64,000 nt of DNA from Alkalimarinus sediminis (GTDB lineage Bacteria; Pseudomonadota; Gammaproteobacteria; Pseudomonadales; Oleiphilaceae): the NCBI RefSeq assembly GCF_026427595.1, contig NZ_CP101527.1, positions 2,855,001-2,919,000 of the forward strand. The letters run 5' to 3'. Of this stretch, positions 25,328 to 36,383 are shown one piece after another; the first letter of the stretch is position 1, and each line of letters begins with the position of its first letter. A program made the position numbers and the translations under genes. The notes beneath the pieces were generated by a model that was not told the DNA's origin, did not search any database, and saw nothing but the letters and a program-made list of their open reading frames with translations.

Positions 25328-28162
25328 TTAGGCGAACTTTCTGGACTCGCCTTCGCCATCAACGTTCTCAATGCAGCGTCCACAAAGCTTAGGGTGAACT
25401 TCGTGAGTACCAACATCCTGTCGGTGATGCCAACAACGATCACACTTCTCATGCTCACTCGGCACGATAAGTACTTTAAGGCCTGTTACATCAGTCGCTA
25501 TCGCTTGATCTGAACCTGGCGCATCAAGCCCCACGACCTTCGCTTCTGATGTAATCAGAACGAACCGTAGCTCTTCACCAAGCGTGGTTAATGCCTGATT
25601 TAATTCACCATCACAGAACAAAGTCACCTCTGTTGTCATAGAACCCTTAATATTGCCAGCTTTACGCCCTTCTTCTAGCTGCTTATTGACCGCAGTTTTA
25701 ACAGCCAGAATCTGCTCCCAATAAGCTCGACCCTGTGCTTCATTATCATTTAACGAGGTTAAGCCTTCATACCACTGCTCAACAAATACGCTCCCGCTTC
25801 TATCACCTGGCAAACTTGACCAAATTTCATCAGCCGTAAAGCTAAGTACAGGAGCAATCCACCTTACCAATGCTTCTGTAATATGATACATCGCTGTTTG
25901 ACAGGAGCGACGCTCTATACTGTCTGGCTGAGTGGTGTACTGACGATCTTTGATGATATCGAGGTAGAAACCACCCAAATCAATACCGCAGAACTGGAGT
26001 ATTTTCTGATTCACTGCCAAGAAGTTATATTCGTTATACGCTTCAATAAGCTCTTTTTGCAACAACAACGCTCGATCAACAACCCAGCGATCTAACGCCA
26101 GCATATCCTCAGGAGCTACAACGTCAGTCGCAGGATTAAAGCCATTAATATTCGCTAACAAGAAACGTGAGGTGTTTCTAATTCTGCGGTAAGAGTCTGC
26201 TGTACGCTTGAGAATCTCGTCTGATACGGTCATTTCACCGCTATAGTCGGTTCCTGCAACCCACAAGCGAAGAATATCAGCGCCTAGCTTGTTCATCACT
26301 TCTTGAGGCGCGACTACATTACCCATAGACTTGGACATCTTCTTGCCCTGACCATCGACTGTAAAGCCATGAGTTAAGACTTGCTTATAAGGGGCTTCTC
26401 CATTGATCGCAATACCGGTTTTCAAAGAGGACTGGAACCACCCCCTATGTTGATCTGACCCCTCAAGATAGAGGTCTGCCGGATACTGGCCTAACTCTTC
26501 TCGCTGCTTCAATACAGCCGCATGAGTGACACCGGAGTCAAACCATACATCCAAGGTATCGGTCACTTTTTGCCATTTATCCGCATCATCACCCAATACC
26601 TCAGCCGGATCGAGATCAAACCATGCATCCATACCATCTTTTTCAACACGCTTCGCAACTTCTTCAATCAGGCGACTGGTTTCGGGGTGCAGTTCTTGTG
26701 TTTCTTTATTCACGAACAGTGCAATAGGAACACCCCAAGTACGCTGACGCGAAATACACCAGTCAGGGCTCTGCTCTAGCATACCTTCAATGCGTTGCTG
26801 GCCCCATGAAGGCACCCACTTCACGCCCTTGGTTGCCTCTAGTGCAGACTCTTTAAGACCGTTCTGATCCATACTCACAAACCACTGAGGCGTAGCACGA
26901 AAAATCAGTGGTGTCTTTGTTCTCCAACAATGAGGATAACTGTGACGGAACGACTTTTTGTAGACCAGTTTTTTGCGTTGATCCAAGACATCGAGAACTT
27001 TAGCATCAACTTTATAGACGTGCTCACCCGCAAACATATCTGTACCGTCACGGAATACACCATTGTCGTCAACTAAGTTTAGGGTTTTAAGGCCGTACAC
27101 ACGCCCCACATTAAAGTCATCAACACCGTGATCCGGTGCAGTATGTACCGCGCCTGTGCCTGCATCAGTTGTAACGTGCTCCCCTAAAATCACAGGGACC
27201 TGGCGTTTTGCATAAAACGGATGTGAAAGTAGTTTATTTTCTAATTCAGCCCCTTTACAGTGCCCCACAACCGCATAATCATCAATACCATAGCGTTGCA
27301 TATTATCAATATGCAACGCTTCAGCCATAACCATGCGCTCTTTGCCAAAACCGGCATCACACTCTACCAATACATAGTCTAATTCTGCATGCAATGAAAC
27401 AGCCTGGTTAGAGGGAAGGGTCCAAGGAGTAGTTGTCCAGATAACGACGGCAACCTCACCTTCTCCACCACCGTTCTCTAGTGTAAATGCCTTGATAAAG
27501 TCAGCCTGATCAACCGGTGTAAATCGCACATCGATGGCAACAGACTCTTTATCTTGATATTCGACTTCTGCCTCTGCCAGAGCAGATCCACCCACCACAC
27601 TCCAATAAACAGGCTTAAAACCTTTATGAAGATGGCCGTTTTCAACGATCTTGCCTAACGACCGAATAATATCGGCTTCGAATGCGTAATCCATTGTGAG
27701 ATATGGGTTATCCCAATCACCAAAAACACCCAAACGAATAAAATCTGCTTTCTGACCATCGACCTGTTTTTGAGCATACTCACGACATGCTTTTCGAAAT
27801 GCCTTGAAGTCTACCTTTACACCTGCTTTGCCGATCTTTTTCTCTACATTGTGCTCAATCGGCAAACCATGACAGTCCCAGCCTGGAATATAAGGCGCGT
27901 CATAACCACTGATAGTTTTTGCTTTAACAATAATATCTTTTAAGATTTTGTTAACCGCATGGCCAATATGAATATTGCCATTTGCATATGGAGGGCCGTC
28001 ATGAAGAACGAATTTTTCAGCACCACGCCGTGCATCCCTAATTTGCTGATAAATACCATTATCCTGCCAGTTCTTTAGCATCTTCGGCTCGCGCTGAGCC
28101 AGATTTCCTTTCATCGGAAAGTCGGTATCAGGTAGGTTCAGTGTGTGCTTATAATCACTCAT
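25328..28162 (-). CDS. ileS: Isoleucyl-tRNA synthetase
   Basis: Class I synthetase charging tRNA-Ile, with an editing domain. It has 944 aa. The HIGH motif is in [14 protein letters not shown] (about 57-70). The editing domain (CP1) includes [12 protein letters not shown] and [17 protein letters not shown]. The KMSKS motif is in [12 protein letters not shown] (about 600). The C-terminal zinc ribbon has CDRCWHHR and CGRCIENV. The start [20 protein letters not shown] is standard. Its N-terminal neighbour is ribF (93 bases apart) and lspA follows. No T-box is expected or seen. Confidence 0.98.
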   Translation of the reverse strand: MSDYKHTLNLPDTDFPMKGNLAQREPKMLKNWQDNGIYQQIRDARRGAEKFVLHDGPPYANGNIHIGHAVNKILKDIIVKAKTISGYDAPYIPGWDCHGLPIEHNVEKKIGKAGVKVDFKAFRKACREYAQKQVDGQKADFIRLGVFGDWDNPYLTMDYAFEADIIRSLGKIVENGHLHKGFKPVYWSVVGGSALAEAEVEYQDKESVAIDVRFTPVDQADFIKAFTLENGGGEGEVAVVIWTTTPWTLPSNQAVSLHAELDYVLVECDAGFGKERMVMAEALHIDNMQRYGIDDYAVVGHCKGAELENKLLSHPFYAKRQVPVILGEHVTTDAGTGAVHTAPDHGVDDFNVGRVYGLKTLNLVDDNGVFRDGTDMFAGEHVYKVDAKVLDVLDQRKKLVYKKSFRHSYPHCWRTKTPLIFRATPQWFVSMDQNGLKESALEATKGVKWVPSWGQQRIEGMLEQSPDWCISRQRTWGVPIALFVNKETQELHPETSRLIEEVAKRVEKDGMDAWFDLDPAEVLGDDADKWQKVTDTLDVWFDSGVTHAAVLKQREELGQYPADLYLEGSDQHRGWFQSSLKTGIAINGEAPYKQVLTHGFTVDGQGKKMSKSMGNVVAPQEVMNKLGADILRLWVAGTDYSGEMTVSDEILKRTADSYRRIRNTSRFLLANINGFNPATDVVAPEDMLALDRWVVDRALLLQKELIEAYNEYNFLAVNQKILQFCGIDLGGFYLDIIKDRQYTTQPDSIERRSCQTAMYHITEALVRWIAPVLSFTADEIWSSLPGDRSGSVFVEQWYEGLTSLNDNEAQGRAYWEQILAVKTAVNKQLEEGRKAGNIKGSMTTEVTLFCDGELNQALTTLGEELRFVLITSEAKVVGLDAPGSDQAIATDVTGLKVLIVPSEHEKCDRCWHHRQDVGTHEVHPKLCGRCIENVDGEGESRKFA

Positions 28163-28255
28163 CTTGGGTCACTTCATCACAATTAAAACAAACGGCTAAA
28201 TCCAATCACCTAACGCTTGTTTATTTGGGTTAACATTTATTTCTGAGTCTTTTAT

Positions 28256-29239
28256 CTATTTTTTATTATGACTGCTCAGCATATCAAAATAGTTTTGTGT
28301 TTCTTTAATATCGTTAAATATTTGCTCTTTCAGCTCATCAACACTAGCAAACTTTTGCTCGTTGCGGATTTTGTGTCTAAATACTACCTTTAGGTGTTGA
28401 CCATAGATAGAACCTTCAAACCCAAAAAGATGAACTTCAAGTGATGGCTGTACGCCGTCAACGGTGGGACGAAACCCTATATTCGCGACCCCCTGCCAAG
28501 AGTCACCGGACAAAAGCTCAGCCTCAACCGCATAAACGCCGTTTAACACTAAGACCTTTCGCCCTAGCGACACATTCGCAGTGGGTACGCCAAGCTGCCG
28601 TCCTAGCTTTCGCCCATGTACAACGCAGCCAGAAATAGTATAAGGATGCCCAAGCAAGCGAGCCGCTAACTGAAACTCATTGTTATCTAGAGCGTTGCGA
28701 ATTCTAGTGCTGCTTACTCTACCACCTTCAAGCTCTACGGTGCGCGTACTTTCAACCGTGAAGCCAGCCCCCTGCTGCTCGAGCGCCTTACCAGACTGGC
28801 TCAATAGAGAAAAGTCTCCAGTGCGATCACAGCCAAACCTAAAGTCATCACCAATTACCAAGTGGCGAATATTAAGCCCCTCGACCAACACTTGCGCTAT
28901 AAATAGGTTCGCCGACATCTCATGCAGTTGGTCATTAAATGCCAAACAAACAAGGTAATCTACCTGAAGCTCTCGAAGTGCGACCAACTTCTCTCTAAAA
29001 CGCATTAAACGTGCTGGTGCATCTGCCTTTCTAAAATACTCTTGCGGCTGTGGCTCAAAAACAACAACAACCGATGGCACTCCGAGTGCCTTCGCTTTGT
29101 CTTTAACCTGTTCAATGATAACTTTGTGGCCTAAATGGACACCATCAAAGTTACCGATTGTAGCGACACAGCCAGAATCACTAAAGCGAAACGCTTTGTT
29201 GAGCGAAACCAAACTACGCAGCCCACGTACGAGCTTCAT
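28256..29239 (-). CDS. ribF: Bifunctional riboflavin kinase / FAD synthetase RibF
   Basis: Turns riboflavin into FMN and then FAD. It has 327 aa. The N-terminal FAD synthetase (nucleotidyltransferase) domain has TIGNFDGVHLGHK (about 24-36) and the VSSTRIRNAL motif. The C-terminal kinase domain has HGRKLGRQLGVPTANV, the PTAN motif being the kinase signature. The start ATG 29239 gives MKLVRGLRSL as in E. coli; a TTG three codons earlier is less likely. It lies between murJ and ileS, the usual gammaproteobacterial order. It completes the flavin pathway whose earlier enzymes are encoded at 43-46.7 kb. Confidence 0.97.
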   Translation of the reverse strand: MKLVRGLRSLVSLNKAFRFSDSGCVATIGNFDGVHLGHKVIIEQVKDKAKALGVPSVVVVFEPQPQEYFRKADAPARLMRFREKLVALRELQVDYLVCLAFNDQLHEMSANLFIAQVLVEGLNIRHLVIGDDFRFGCDRTGDFSLLSQSGKALEQQGAGFTVESTRTVELEGGRVSSTRIRNALDNNEFQLAARLLGHPYTISGCVVHGRKLGRQLGVPTANVSLGRKVLVLNGVYAVEAELLSGDSWQGVANIGFRPTVDGVQPSLEVHLFGFEGSIYGQHLKVVFRHKIRNEQKFASVDELKEQIFNDIKETQNYFDMLSSHNKK

Positions 29240-29325
29240 TAAGACCAACCTACTAAAACAAATGGGCGATTATATAAGGAACCCAAGATTAAATCTAACC
29301 ATCTAAGCACATTACTGCTCGCCTT

Positions 29326-30942
29326 TTAATGTCTAACCAGAAACGCCCGAAGTCTTATTCCAGACAGATACAACGCAACAAAATACGAAGCACCGCCGGA
29401 AACGACTACCAATGCAAGATAGGCCACACGTTCAATCACCGACATCAAGAGCCAACTAGGCAGAAAATTCAGTATTGCTGCAACCACTAACGACATTACG
29501 ATGAGCGAAAAGAGCAATTGAGAAATAAACCTTGCCCACCCTTCCTGCAGCCAATAGACACGTTCTTTTTGTAAACCTCGATAGAGCAAATACGCATTCA
29601 ACCATGCGGAGAGAGAGGTAGCCAAAGCCAGACCAGTATGAGCCAGCGGCCAAATCAATATTAAATTAAAGACCATATTGACCACCATGGCGACAACCCC
29701 AATTTTAACGGGGGTTTTAGTGTCTTGGCGCGAAAAATACCCTGGCGCTAACACTTTGATCAACATAAACGCCATCAGCCCTGATGCGTAAGCCCGAAGG
29801 CTAAGAGTTGACATTGAGACATCATGCTCTGTCAATTCGCCATGATAAAACAGTGTTGCCAACAAAGGTTCAGCCAATAACAAAAGGGCAATAGCCGCAG
29901 GAAAACCAATTAACAGAACAACCCTGAGCGCCCAATCTAACGTTTTTGAAAAAGCGTCTGCAGATTCAGTTGTATGCTTTCGAGAGAGCGAGGGCAGTAT
30001 AACGGTTGCGATGGCTACCCCAAAAACCCCTAAAGGCAACTCAGACAACCTATCGGAATAGTAGAGCCAGGAGACACTTCCTGTTTGCAGAAAAGAAGCC
30101 AACACCGTATCTAGCAAGAGATTAATTTGGCTAATCGACACCCCAAACAACGCAGGTAACATCAACCGCATAATTCTAACCACCCCCTCATGCCGGTAAT
30201 CGAGCCTGGGGCGAGGCATCAGCCCTAGCTTAAGCAAAAAAGGAAACTGAAAGAACAACTGTAGCATGCCCGCAATCAACACTCCCCAGGCCATTGCGAT
30301 TACAGGGTGCTCAAACAGTGGTGATAGCCAAATAGCCGAAGCGATGAGAGACAAATTTAACAATACTGGCGTAAATGCCGGCACAGCAAAGCGGCCGTAA
30401 CTATTTAAGATAGACCCAGCAAACGCAGTTAATGATATCAACAGCAGGTACGGAAACGTTAAACGCAACATCTCGCTTGCTAACGAGAACTTTTCTGCCT
30501 CATTAATAAAGCCAGGGGCGAAAATAGTCGTCAACACAGGTGAACCAACCACCGCCAGCAGCGTTACAACAAGCAACACCATACCCAATACACCGGCCAC
30601 AGAGTTGATTAACGCTCTGACATCCTTAATCCCTTTATTGGTTCTGTACTCAGAAAGCACCGGCACAAATGCTTGAGAGAATGCCCCTTCAGCAAATAGA
30701 CGCCTGAGAAAGTTAGGTATTTTAAAGGCAACAAAAAATGCATCGGCACCAGCCCCCGCACCAAAGTACCGAGCTATGACTATATCTCGCACCAAACCTA
30801 AAATCCTAGAGAGCATTGTCATTGAGCCCACAATACTGCTAGATTTTAAAAGACCTGGTGAAGATGCAGCTTGCTTGCCAGAACCACCAACATCCTTTTG
30901 CCTGTTTTTTTCTGGCAAACTACTCTCTTTTTCGCTCTTCAA
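29326..30942 (-). CDS. murJ: Lipid II flippase MurJ
   Basis: Flips the peptidoglycan precursor lipid II across the inner membrane. It has 538 aa with about 14 transmembrane helices. The family start is visible at MTMLSRILGLVRDIVIARYFGAG (about 41 on), followed by ADAFFVAFKIPNFLRRLFAEGAFSQAFVPV, the MurJ signature. Before it there is a charged N-terminal tail of about 40 residues (KSEKESSLPEKNRQKDVG...), longer than in E. coli. The start is taken as TTG 30942 with a GAGAG stretch upstream; the only later start is at the MTMLSRI methionine, which would remove the tail. It precedes ribF by 77 bases. Confidence 0.95.
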   Translation of the reverse strand: MKSEKESSLPEKNRQKDVGGSGKQAASSPGLLKSSSIVGSMTMLSRILGLVRDIVIARYFGAGAGADAFFVAFKIPNFLRRLFAEGAFSQAFVPVLSEYRTNKGIKDVRALINSVAGVLGMVLLVVTLLAVVGSPVLTTIFAPGFINEAEKFSLASEMLRLTFPYLLLISLTAFAGSILNSYGRFAVPAFTPVLLNLSLIASAIWLSPLFEHPVIAMAWGVLIAGMLQLFFQFPFLLKLGLMPRPRLDYRHEGVVRIMRLMLPALFGVSISQINLLLDTVLASFLQTGSVSWLYYSDRLSELPLGVFGVAIATVILPSLSRKHTTESADAFSKTLDWALRVVLLIGFPAAIALLLLAEPLLATLFYHGELTEHDVSMSTLSLRAYASGLMAFMLIKVLAPGYFSRQDTKTPVKIGVVAMVVNMVFNLILIWPLAHTGLALATSLSAWLNAYLLYRGLQKERVYWLQEGWARFISQLLFSLIVMSLVVAAILNFLPSWLLMSVIERVAYLALVVVSGGASYFVALYLSGIRLRAFLVRH

Positions 30943-31123
30943 CTCTGCTCTCTCGGTATTTTTTCGACCATAACCTCTCTCTAGAGCCCTGCTCCCATGC
31001 AGTATCTAGAAAGATTGCGACATAAAAGTGGGCAATAATATCACTCTCTCTTTAATAATTCGCCTCAACTCTGTATCATTGCTCGTCCGAAGGATCAGTA
31101 CTAATCATTTTACTAGGTTTTTA

Positions 31124-31152
31124 TTGACAATAAGGTTTTAAACGGGCATAGT
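31124..31152 (+). promoter_or_regulatory. Promoter of rpsT
   Basis: TTGACA (31124-31129), 17 bases, then CATAGT (31147-31152; four of six to TATAAT). The -35 box is perfect. It lies 67 bases upstream of the rpsT start. Confidence 0.6.
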
Positions 31153-31218
31153 CTCGCGTCATTTATTTTGAGATCGCTCAAAAGTATACAGCATTTTCGC
31201 TAGTCGAGGAGTTCAACG

Positions 31219-31485
31219 GTGGCAAATTCCCCATCTTCAAAAAAGCGCGCACGCCAGCAGGAAAAGCGTCGCCAGCATAACGCAAGCCAACGCTCAATGG
31301 TTCGCACATACATTAAGAAAGCTACTGCTAAGATCGCAAGCGGTAACTACGAAGAAGCTCAGGCAGCTTTCCAAGCTGCTGTTCCTGCTGTTGACAGCAT
31401 GGTTAACAAAGGCATTCTTCCGAAAAACAGAGCAGCTCGCATCAAGAGTCGCTTGAATGCACGAGTTAAAGCGCTTAAAGCTTAA
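31219..31485 (+). CDS. rpsT: 30S ribosomal protein S20
   Basis: Primary 16S rRNA-binding protein of the small subunit. It has 88 aa, normal length. MANSPSSKKRARQQEKRRQHN and the C-terminal GILPKNRAARIKSRLNARVKAL are conserved. It starts with GTG (31219) with a strong GAGGAG ribosome site; a non-ATG start is also found in E. coli rpsT, where it matters for autoregulation. It is divergent from murJ and convergent with proB, with its own promoter and a very strong terminator. Confidence 0.98.
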   Translation: MANSPSSKKRARQQEKRRQHNASQRSMVRTYIKKATAKIASGNYEEAQAAFQAAVPAVDSMVNKGILPKNRAARIKSRLNARVKALKA

Positions 31486-31490
31486 TTCGT

Positions 31491-31534
31491 ACAGACACAA
31501 AAAAACCGGCTACGGCCGGTTTTTTTGTGTCTGT
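31491..31534. terminator. Bidirectional terminator between rpsT and proB
   Basis: Perfect 20-bp inverted repeat: 31491-31510 pairs with 31515-31534 around the four-base loop TACG. The core is CCGGC/GCCGG flanked by A7 on the left and T7 on the right, so it works as an intrinsic terminator on both strands. Confidence 0.95.
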
Positions 31535-31570
31535 AACTTATAAAGAGCTAACGCCCAAGCGGGCATTTCC

Positions 31571-32704
31571 TTAAACCAATACCAAATTATCCCTATGAAC
31601 CAACTCTGGCTCATTTACATACCCTAGCACGGACTCTATCTGGTCACTTGGTAAACCGATTATTTTAGCCGCATCAACAAAATCATAACCTACCAATCCA
31701 CGAGCCACCTCATTCCCCTGCTCGTCGACACAAGCAACCATCTCTCCACGCCTAAACTGACCCGAAATGGACTTAACACCCACCGCCAACAAACTACGAC
31801 CTTTTTGACGAAGTACATTCACAGCCCCCGCATCCAGGACTAACTGTCCCTTCGTCTGCAAGTGACCAGCCAACCACTGCTTGCGCGCCACCTGGCGCTC
31901 TTGACTAGGCAGTAGCAATGTACCCAAATTTTCACCTCTCCTGATGCGACAAAGGACCTGATCTATCCGCCCCCCAACAATAACAGTCTGAGCACCAGAA
32001 CGAGCCGCCAACCGCGCTGCTCGAACTTTCGTAACCATCCCTCCACGACCAAGAGCTCCAGAGCCACCTGCGGCCATTTGATCTAATGACTCATCATCTG
32101 CCTGCGCCTCACTAATAAGTGACGCATCAGTATTTTTACGAGGATCTTTATCATACAAACCATCTTGATCCGTAAGAATAATGAGCGCATCAGCTTCGAC
32201 CAAGTTAGCCACTAGCGCACCTAACGTATCATTATCACCAAATCGAATCTCATCTGTCACCACCGTGTCATTTTCATTAACGATAGGAATAACACTCATA
32301 CCAATCAACGATTTCAAGGCACTCCGAGCATTTAGGTAGCGCTTTCGGTCAGATAAATCATCATGAGTGAGCAGTATTTGCGCCGTATTCAAACCGTATC
32401 GCTTAAATTCCGTCTCATAGGTCTGAATCAACCCCATCTGCCCTACAGCTGCCGCCGCTTGAAGTTCATGCAGCTCTCGAGGCCTTTGCGTTAACCCTAG
32501 CCGAGTCATACCCTCAGCAACCGACCCAGATGAAACCAACACCACCTCAACACCCTGCTCGCGGAGCCACACCAACTGATCAACCCACAACGCAATAGAA
32601 GCTTTATCAAGCCCCTTACCATCGTTAGTCAATAATGCACTTCCGATTTTAACTACCCAGCACTGAGATTTTGACAACGCCTGCCGACCCGACAAATTAA
32701 CCAC
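31571..32704 (-). CDS. proB: Glutamate 5-kinase
   Basis: First enzyme of proline synthesis, phosphorylating glutamate. It has 377 aa. The amino-acid kinase domain has [18 protein letters not shown] (about 16-33), [33 protein letters not shown] and [15 protein letters not shown]-terminal PUA domain covers about 280-365 ([20 protein letters not shown]...). The start is GTG 32704 with weak ribosome-site support; a few residues either way are possible. In Pseudomonas proB also follows obgE. It is separated from obgE by 126 bases that include a heptamer array. Confidence 0.96.
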   Translation of the reverse strand: MVNLSGRQALSKSQCWVVKIGSALLTNDGKGLDKASIALWVDQLVWLREQGVEVVLVSSGSVAEGMTRLGLTQRPRELHELQAAAAVGQMGLIQTYETEFKRYGLNTAQILLTHDDLSDRKRYLNARSALKSLIGMSVIPIVNENDTVVTDEIRFGDNDTLGALVANLVEADALIILTDQDGLYDKDPRKNTDASLISEAQADDESLDQMAAGGSGALGRGGMVTKVRAARLAARSGAQTVIVGGRIDQVLCRIRRGENLGTLLLPSQERQVARKQWLAGHLQTKGQLVLDAGAVNVLRQKGRSLLAVGVKSISGQFRRGEMVACVDEQGNEVARGLVGYDFVDAAKIIGLPSDQIESVLGYVNEPELVHRDNLVLV

Positions 32705-32792
32705 CTATATGAACAACAAGATAGAAGAACTAGCAATAAGGGGTAAATAGCGAGCAACAAGTGACAAAATATAATCACCCCCCCTTATTACT

Positions 32793-32827
32793 TTTAACCT
32801 TAAACCTTTAACCTTTAACTTTGAACC
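32793..32827. repeat. Five-unit heptamer array (TTTAACC-like)
   Basis: Five successive 7-base units, TTTAACC, TTAAACC, TTTAACC, TTTAACT and TTGAACC, end three bases before the obgE stop codon region (32831). On the strand of transcription of obgE and proB the unit reads GGTTAAA. No stem is formed. Confidence 0.85.
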
Positions 32828-32830
32828 ACA

Positions 32831-34057
<1,227 letters not shown>

Positions 34058-34184
34058 CTACGCCACATCAAATAGCAGCCGACCACTTCAAACTAAACAC
34101 TCATCGTAACAATATAGCAATAACACCAACAGGTGCGCTACTTGCCAACAAAACCACCAGTAGAAATCTATCGGCAGCCCAAAC

Positions 34185-34214
34185 AAAAAAAGCCCCGCAA
34201 TAGCGGAGCTTTTT
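34185..34214 (-). terminator. Intrinsic terminator after rpmA
   Basis: Stem AAAAAGC-C-CCGC against GCGG-A-GCTTTTT with a four-base loop and one mismatch. On the minus strand the stem is followed by a T tract. It lies 16 bases past the rpmA stop, before obgE. Confidence 0.8.
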
Positions 34215-34230
34215 CGATACCACCAACAGA

Positions 34231-34488
34231 TTAACTTGCTACAACAGTAACATATCTGCGGTTCTTGGCACCTTTAACTTCAAATTTGATAACACCGTCT
34301 GCAGTTGCAAACAAAGTGTGATCTTTACCACAACCAACATTTACTCCAGGGTGAAACTGAGTTCCACGCTGACGAACAATAATGTTACCTGCTTTAACTA
34401 CCTGACCGCCGTACATTTTGACACCAAGTCGTTTCGACTCCGAGTCGCGGCCGTTACGGGTACTACCACCTGCTTTTTTGTGAGCCAT
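34231..34488 (-). CDS. rpmA: 50S ribosomal protein L27
   Basis: 85-aa ribosomal protein near the peptidyl transferase centre. [20 protein letters not shown] and GVKMYGGQ are fully conserved family blocks, followed by [13 protein letters not shown]. No N-terminal cleavage extension, as expected for a gammaproteobacterium. It is separated from rplU by 20 bases, the universal rplU-rpmA pair, and a terminator follows. Confidence 0.98.
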   Translation of the reverse strand: MAHKKAGGSTRNGRDSESKRLGVKMYGGQVVKAGNIIVRQRGTQFHPGVNVGCGKDHTLFATADGVIKFEVKGAKNRRYVTVVAS

Positions 34489-34508
34489 CTGTCCTCTCCT
34501 CTAGTCGC

Positions 34509-34820
34509 TTACGCGTTAATTCCAGTGATTTTAACTTCCGTATACCACTGACGGTGACCCATCTGCTTCATGTGGTGCTTACGGCGCTTAAATTTCATGA
34601 TTTTAACTTTGTCATGACGACCATGGCTAACTACTTCTGCAGTAACCTTAGCACCCTCAACAACAGGAGCACCAATTTTAATGTCATCACCATTAGCAAC
34701 TAATAACACTTTATCAAAATCGACAGCGCCACCAGTTTCTACTTCAATTTTTTCTAGCTTCAGCACTTCACCTTCAACTACACGGTGCTGCTTACCACCA
34801 CTAACAATAACTGCGTACAT
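34509..34820 (-). CDS. rplU: 50S ribosomal protein L21
   Basis: 103-aa large-subunit protein. The start [20 protein letters not shown] and the C-terminal [20 protein letters not shown] are conserved. The start codon has CGGAG six bases upstream. A small perfect stem (ACTACC 34832-34837 with GGTAGT 34842-34847) sits in the leader just before the ribosome site; it may influence initiation, but I know of no described L21 leader of this form. First gene of the rplU-rpmA operon. Confidence 0.98.
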   Translation of the reverse strand: MYAVIVSGGKQHRVVEGEVLKLEKIEVETGGAVDFDKVLLVANGDDIKIGAPVVEGAKVTAEVVSHGRHDKVKIMKFKRRKHHMKQMGHRQWYTEVKITGINA

Positions 34821-35005
34821 ACAAATCTCCGACTACCCATAGGTAGTACCATCTATTGCTCGTGCAAAACTCTAAAGTACAACTATTAGTAAACTTACAC
34901 GACCAAATTTATATACAAATTCGTCTTCACATCCAAACTTAACTACCTGCTTCTACTGGAAGCACTCTGTCAACCATATTGCAGGGCGGTTCTGAAGGGC
35001 GCGTA

Positions 35006-35034
35006 ATTATATTAAAGGCGGTAAATATCTGCAA
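35006..35034 (-). promoter_or_regulatory. Probable promoter of rplU-rpmA
   Basis: Read leftward: TTGCAG (35034-35029), 17 bases, then TATAAT (35011-35006), a perfect -10. It would give an rplU leader of about 180 bases. Confidence 0.5.
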
Positions 35035-35124
35035 GTTTAAATTACCACCAAAAAAATGAACGCATCACAAACCATATTTAACTCAATTTATCGTCAAGAA
35101 CCTGAAGTGCAGCCCCCTTATAAC

Positions 35125-35153
35125 TTGACACTAGAGCAGCCACCCCATAGCAT
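35125..35153 (+). promoter_or_regulatory. Probable promoter of ispB
   Basis: TTGACA (35125-35130), 17 bases, then TAGCAT (35148-35153; four of six to the -10 consensus). It lies about 100 bases before the ispB start. Confidence 0.5.
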
Positions 35154-35256
35154 TCTCTGGAAAATATTTCTGGGCATATGGTTTCGACTAATTCATTTAG
35201 CCTGCTCCATCACCCTCTCGTCATATAACATCAACTAGAAGCATCTGAGCATCACT

Positions 35257-36225
35257 ATGCAGGCACAACAAATACTCGAAACAGTGGCTAACGATTTTGG
35301 GCAAGTTAATCAACTTATTATAGAGCAACTCTCTTCCGATGTTCCTCTAGTTGAAAAAATAGCCCACTACATCGTTGAAAGCGGCGGCAAACGAATGCGC
35401 CCTCTGTTAGTGCTACTGACCAGTAACGCCCTTAGCTATAAAGGTAGCGATAACATTAAACTGGCCACTATCATTGAGTTTCTGCATACCGCTACCCTGC
35501 TCCATGATGATGTTGTGGATACATCAGACCTACGACGAGGCAAAGCAACAGCTAATGCAAAATGGGGTAACGCCCCCAGTGTGCTAGTGGGTGATTTTCT
35601 ATACTCTAGAGCATTTCAGATGATGGTTCAGATCAGCAGCATGCCGATTATGAATATCTTATCTGATGCAACCAACGTAATAGCAGAAGGGGAAGTATTC
35701 CAGTTAATGAACTGCAAAAACCCCGACGTTACCGAAGAAAACTACATGGAAGTAATCAAAAACAAAACTGCCATGCTGTTTCAGGCTGCATCGCATAGTG
35801 GAGCGGTTATTGCTGAGGGCACACCTGAACAGCAAGCAGCTCTGCGAGACTATGGCCTTCATTTAGGTTTAGCGTTTCAATTGATTGATGACGTATTAGA
35901 TTACACTGGCTCAGCAGAAGATATGGGCAAGAACGTAGGCGATGACTTAGCAGAGGGCAAGCCAACATTGCCGTTAATATATGCAATGAAGCATGGCTCA
36001 AACGAGCAAGCTCAACTCATTCGTAACGCGATTAGGAAAGGCGGCCTCGAAGACTTATCACTCATCAAAGAAGCCGTGCAGACCACCGGAGCATTAGACT
36101 ACACCATCAATAAGGCCCACGAAGAGTCGGACAAGGCAAAAGCCTGCCTCGAGACACTACAAGACTCAACCTATAAAGATGCCCTATTCGCCTTGGCAAA
36201 CCTGGCGGTTGAACGCAATCATTAG
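35257..36225 (+). CDS. ispB: Octaprenyl/polyprenyl diphosphate synthase
   Basis: Makes the long isoprenoid side chain of ubiquinone. It has 322 aa. The first aspartate-rich motif is LLHDDVVDTSDLRRG (about 84-98) and the second is FQLIDDVLDYTG (about 207-218). SGGKRMRPLLVLL, early in the protein, binds IPP. A promoter is visible upstream. It is divergent from rplU, as in E. coli and Pseudomonas. The chain length cannot be told from the sequence. It is followed after 158 bases by the wax ester synthase gene. Confidence 0.96.
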   Translation: MQAQQILETVANDFGQVNQLIIEQLSSDVPLVEKIAHYIVESGGKRMRPLLVLLTSNALSYKGSDNIKLATIIEFLHTATLLHDDVVDTSDLRRGKATANAKWGNAPSVLVGDFLYSRAFQMMVQISSMPIMNILSDATNVIAEGEVFQLMNCKNPDVTEENYMEVIKNKTAMLFQAASHSGAVIAEGTPEQQAALRDYGLHLGLAFQLIDDVLDYTGSAEDMGKNVGDDLAEGKPTLPLIYAMKHGSNEQAQLIRNAIRKGGLEDLSLIKEAVQTTGALDYTINKAHEESDKAKACLETLQDSTYKDALFALANLAVERNH

Positions 36226-36383
36226 GACTAAGCGAAAGCACTAAAATAATAAGTGATAACAAGATGCTAGCTATCATTAAAAAAGCATTTGTATAATAAT
36301 CACGATATTTACTGTCGCTCGATCAGGATGAGACCCAATGAGCGCAGACTGCCAGAAACTTAACTCCAAGAGCGTTAACTTAT

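Larger units (their letters stand above)
34821..35256. other. Divergent promoter region between rplU and ispB
   Basis: About 436 bases. It contains the rplU leader stem (34832-34847), a leftward promoter (35006-35034) and a rightward promoter (35125-35153). A 60-codon open frame at 35056-35238 lacks a ribosome-binding site and is crossed by the rightward promoter, so I do not treat it as a gene. Confidence 0.6.

Noticed and set aside
35056-35238. 60-codon open frame before ispB
   Set aside because: No ribosome-binding site, no recognisable protein, and a probable ispB promoter (TTGACA-17-TAGCAT) lies inside it.
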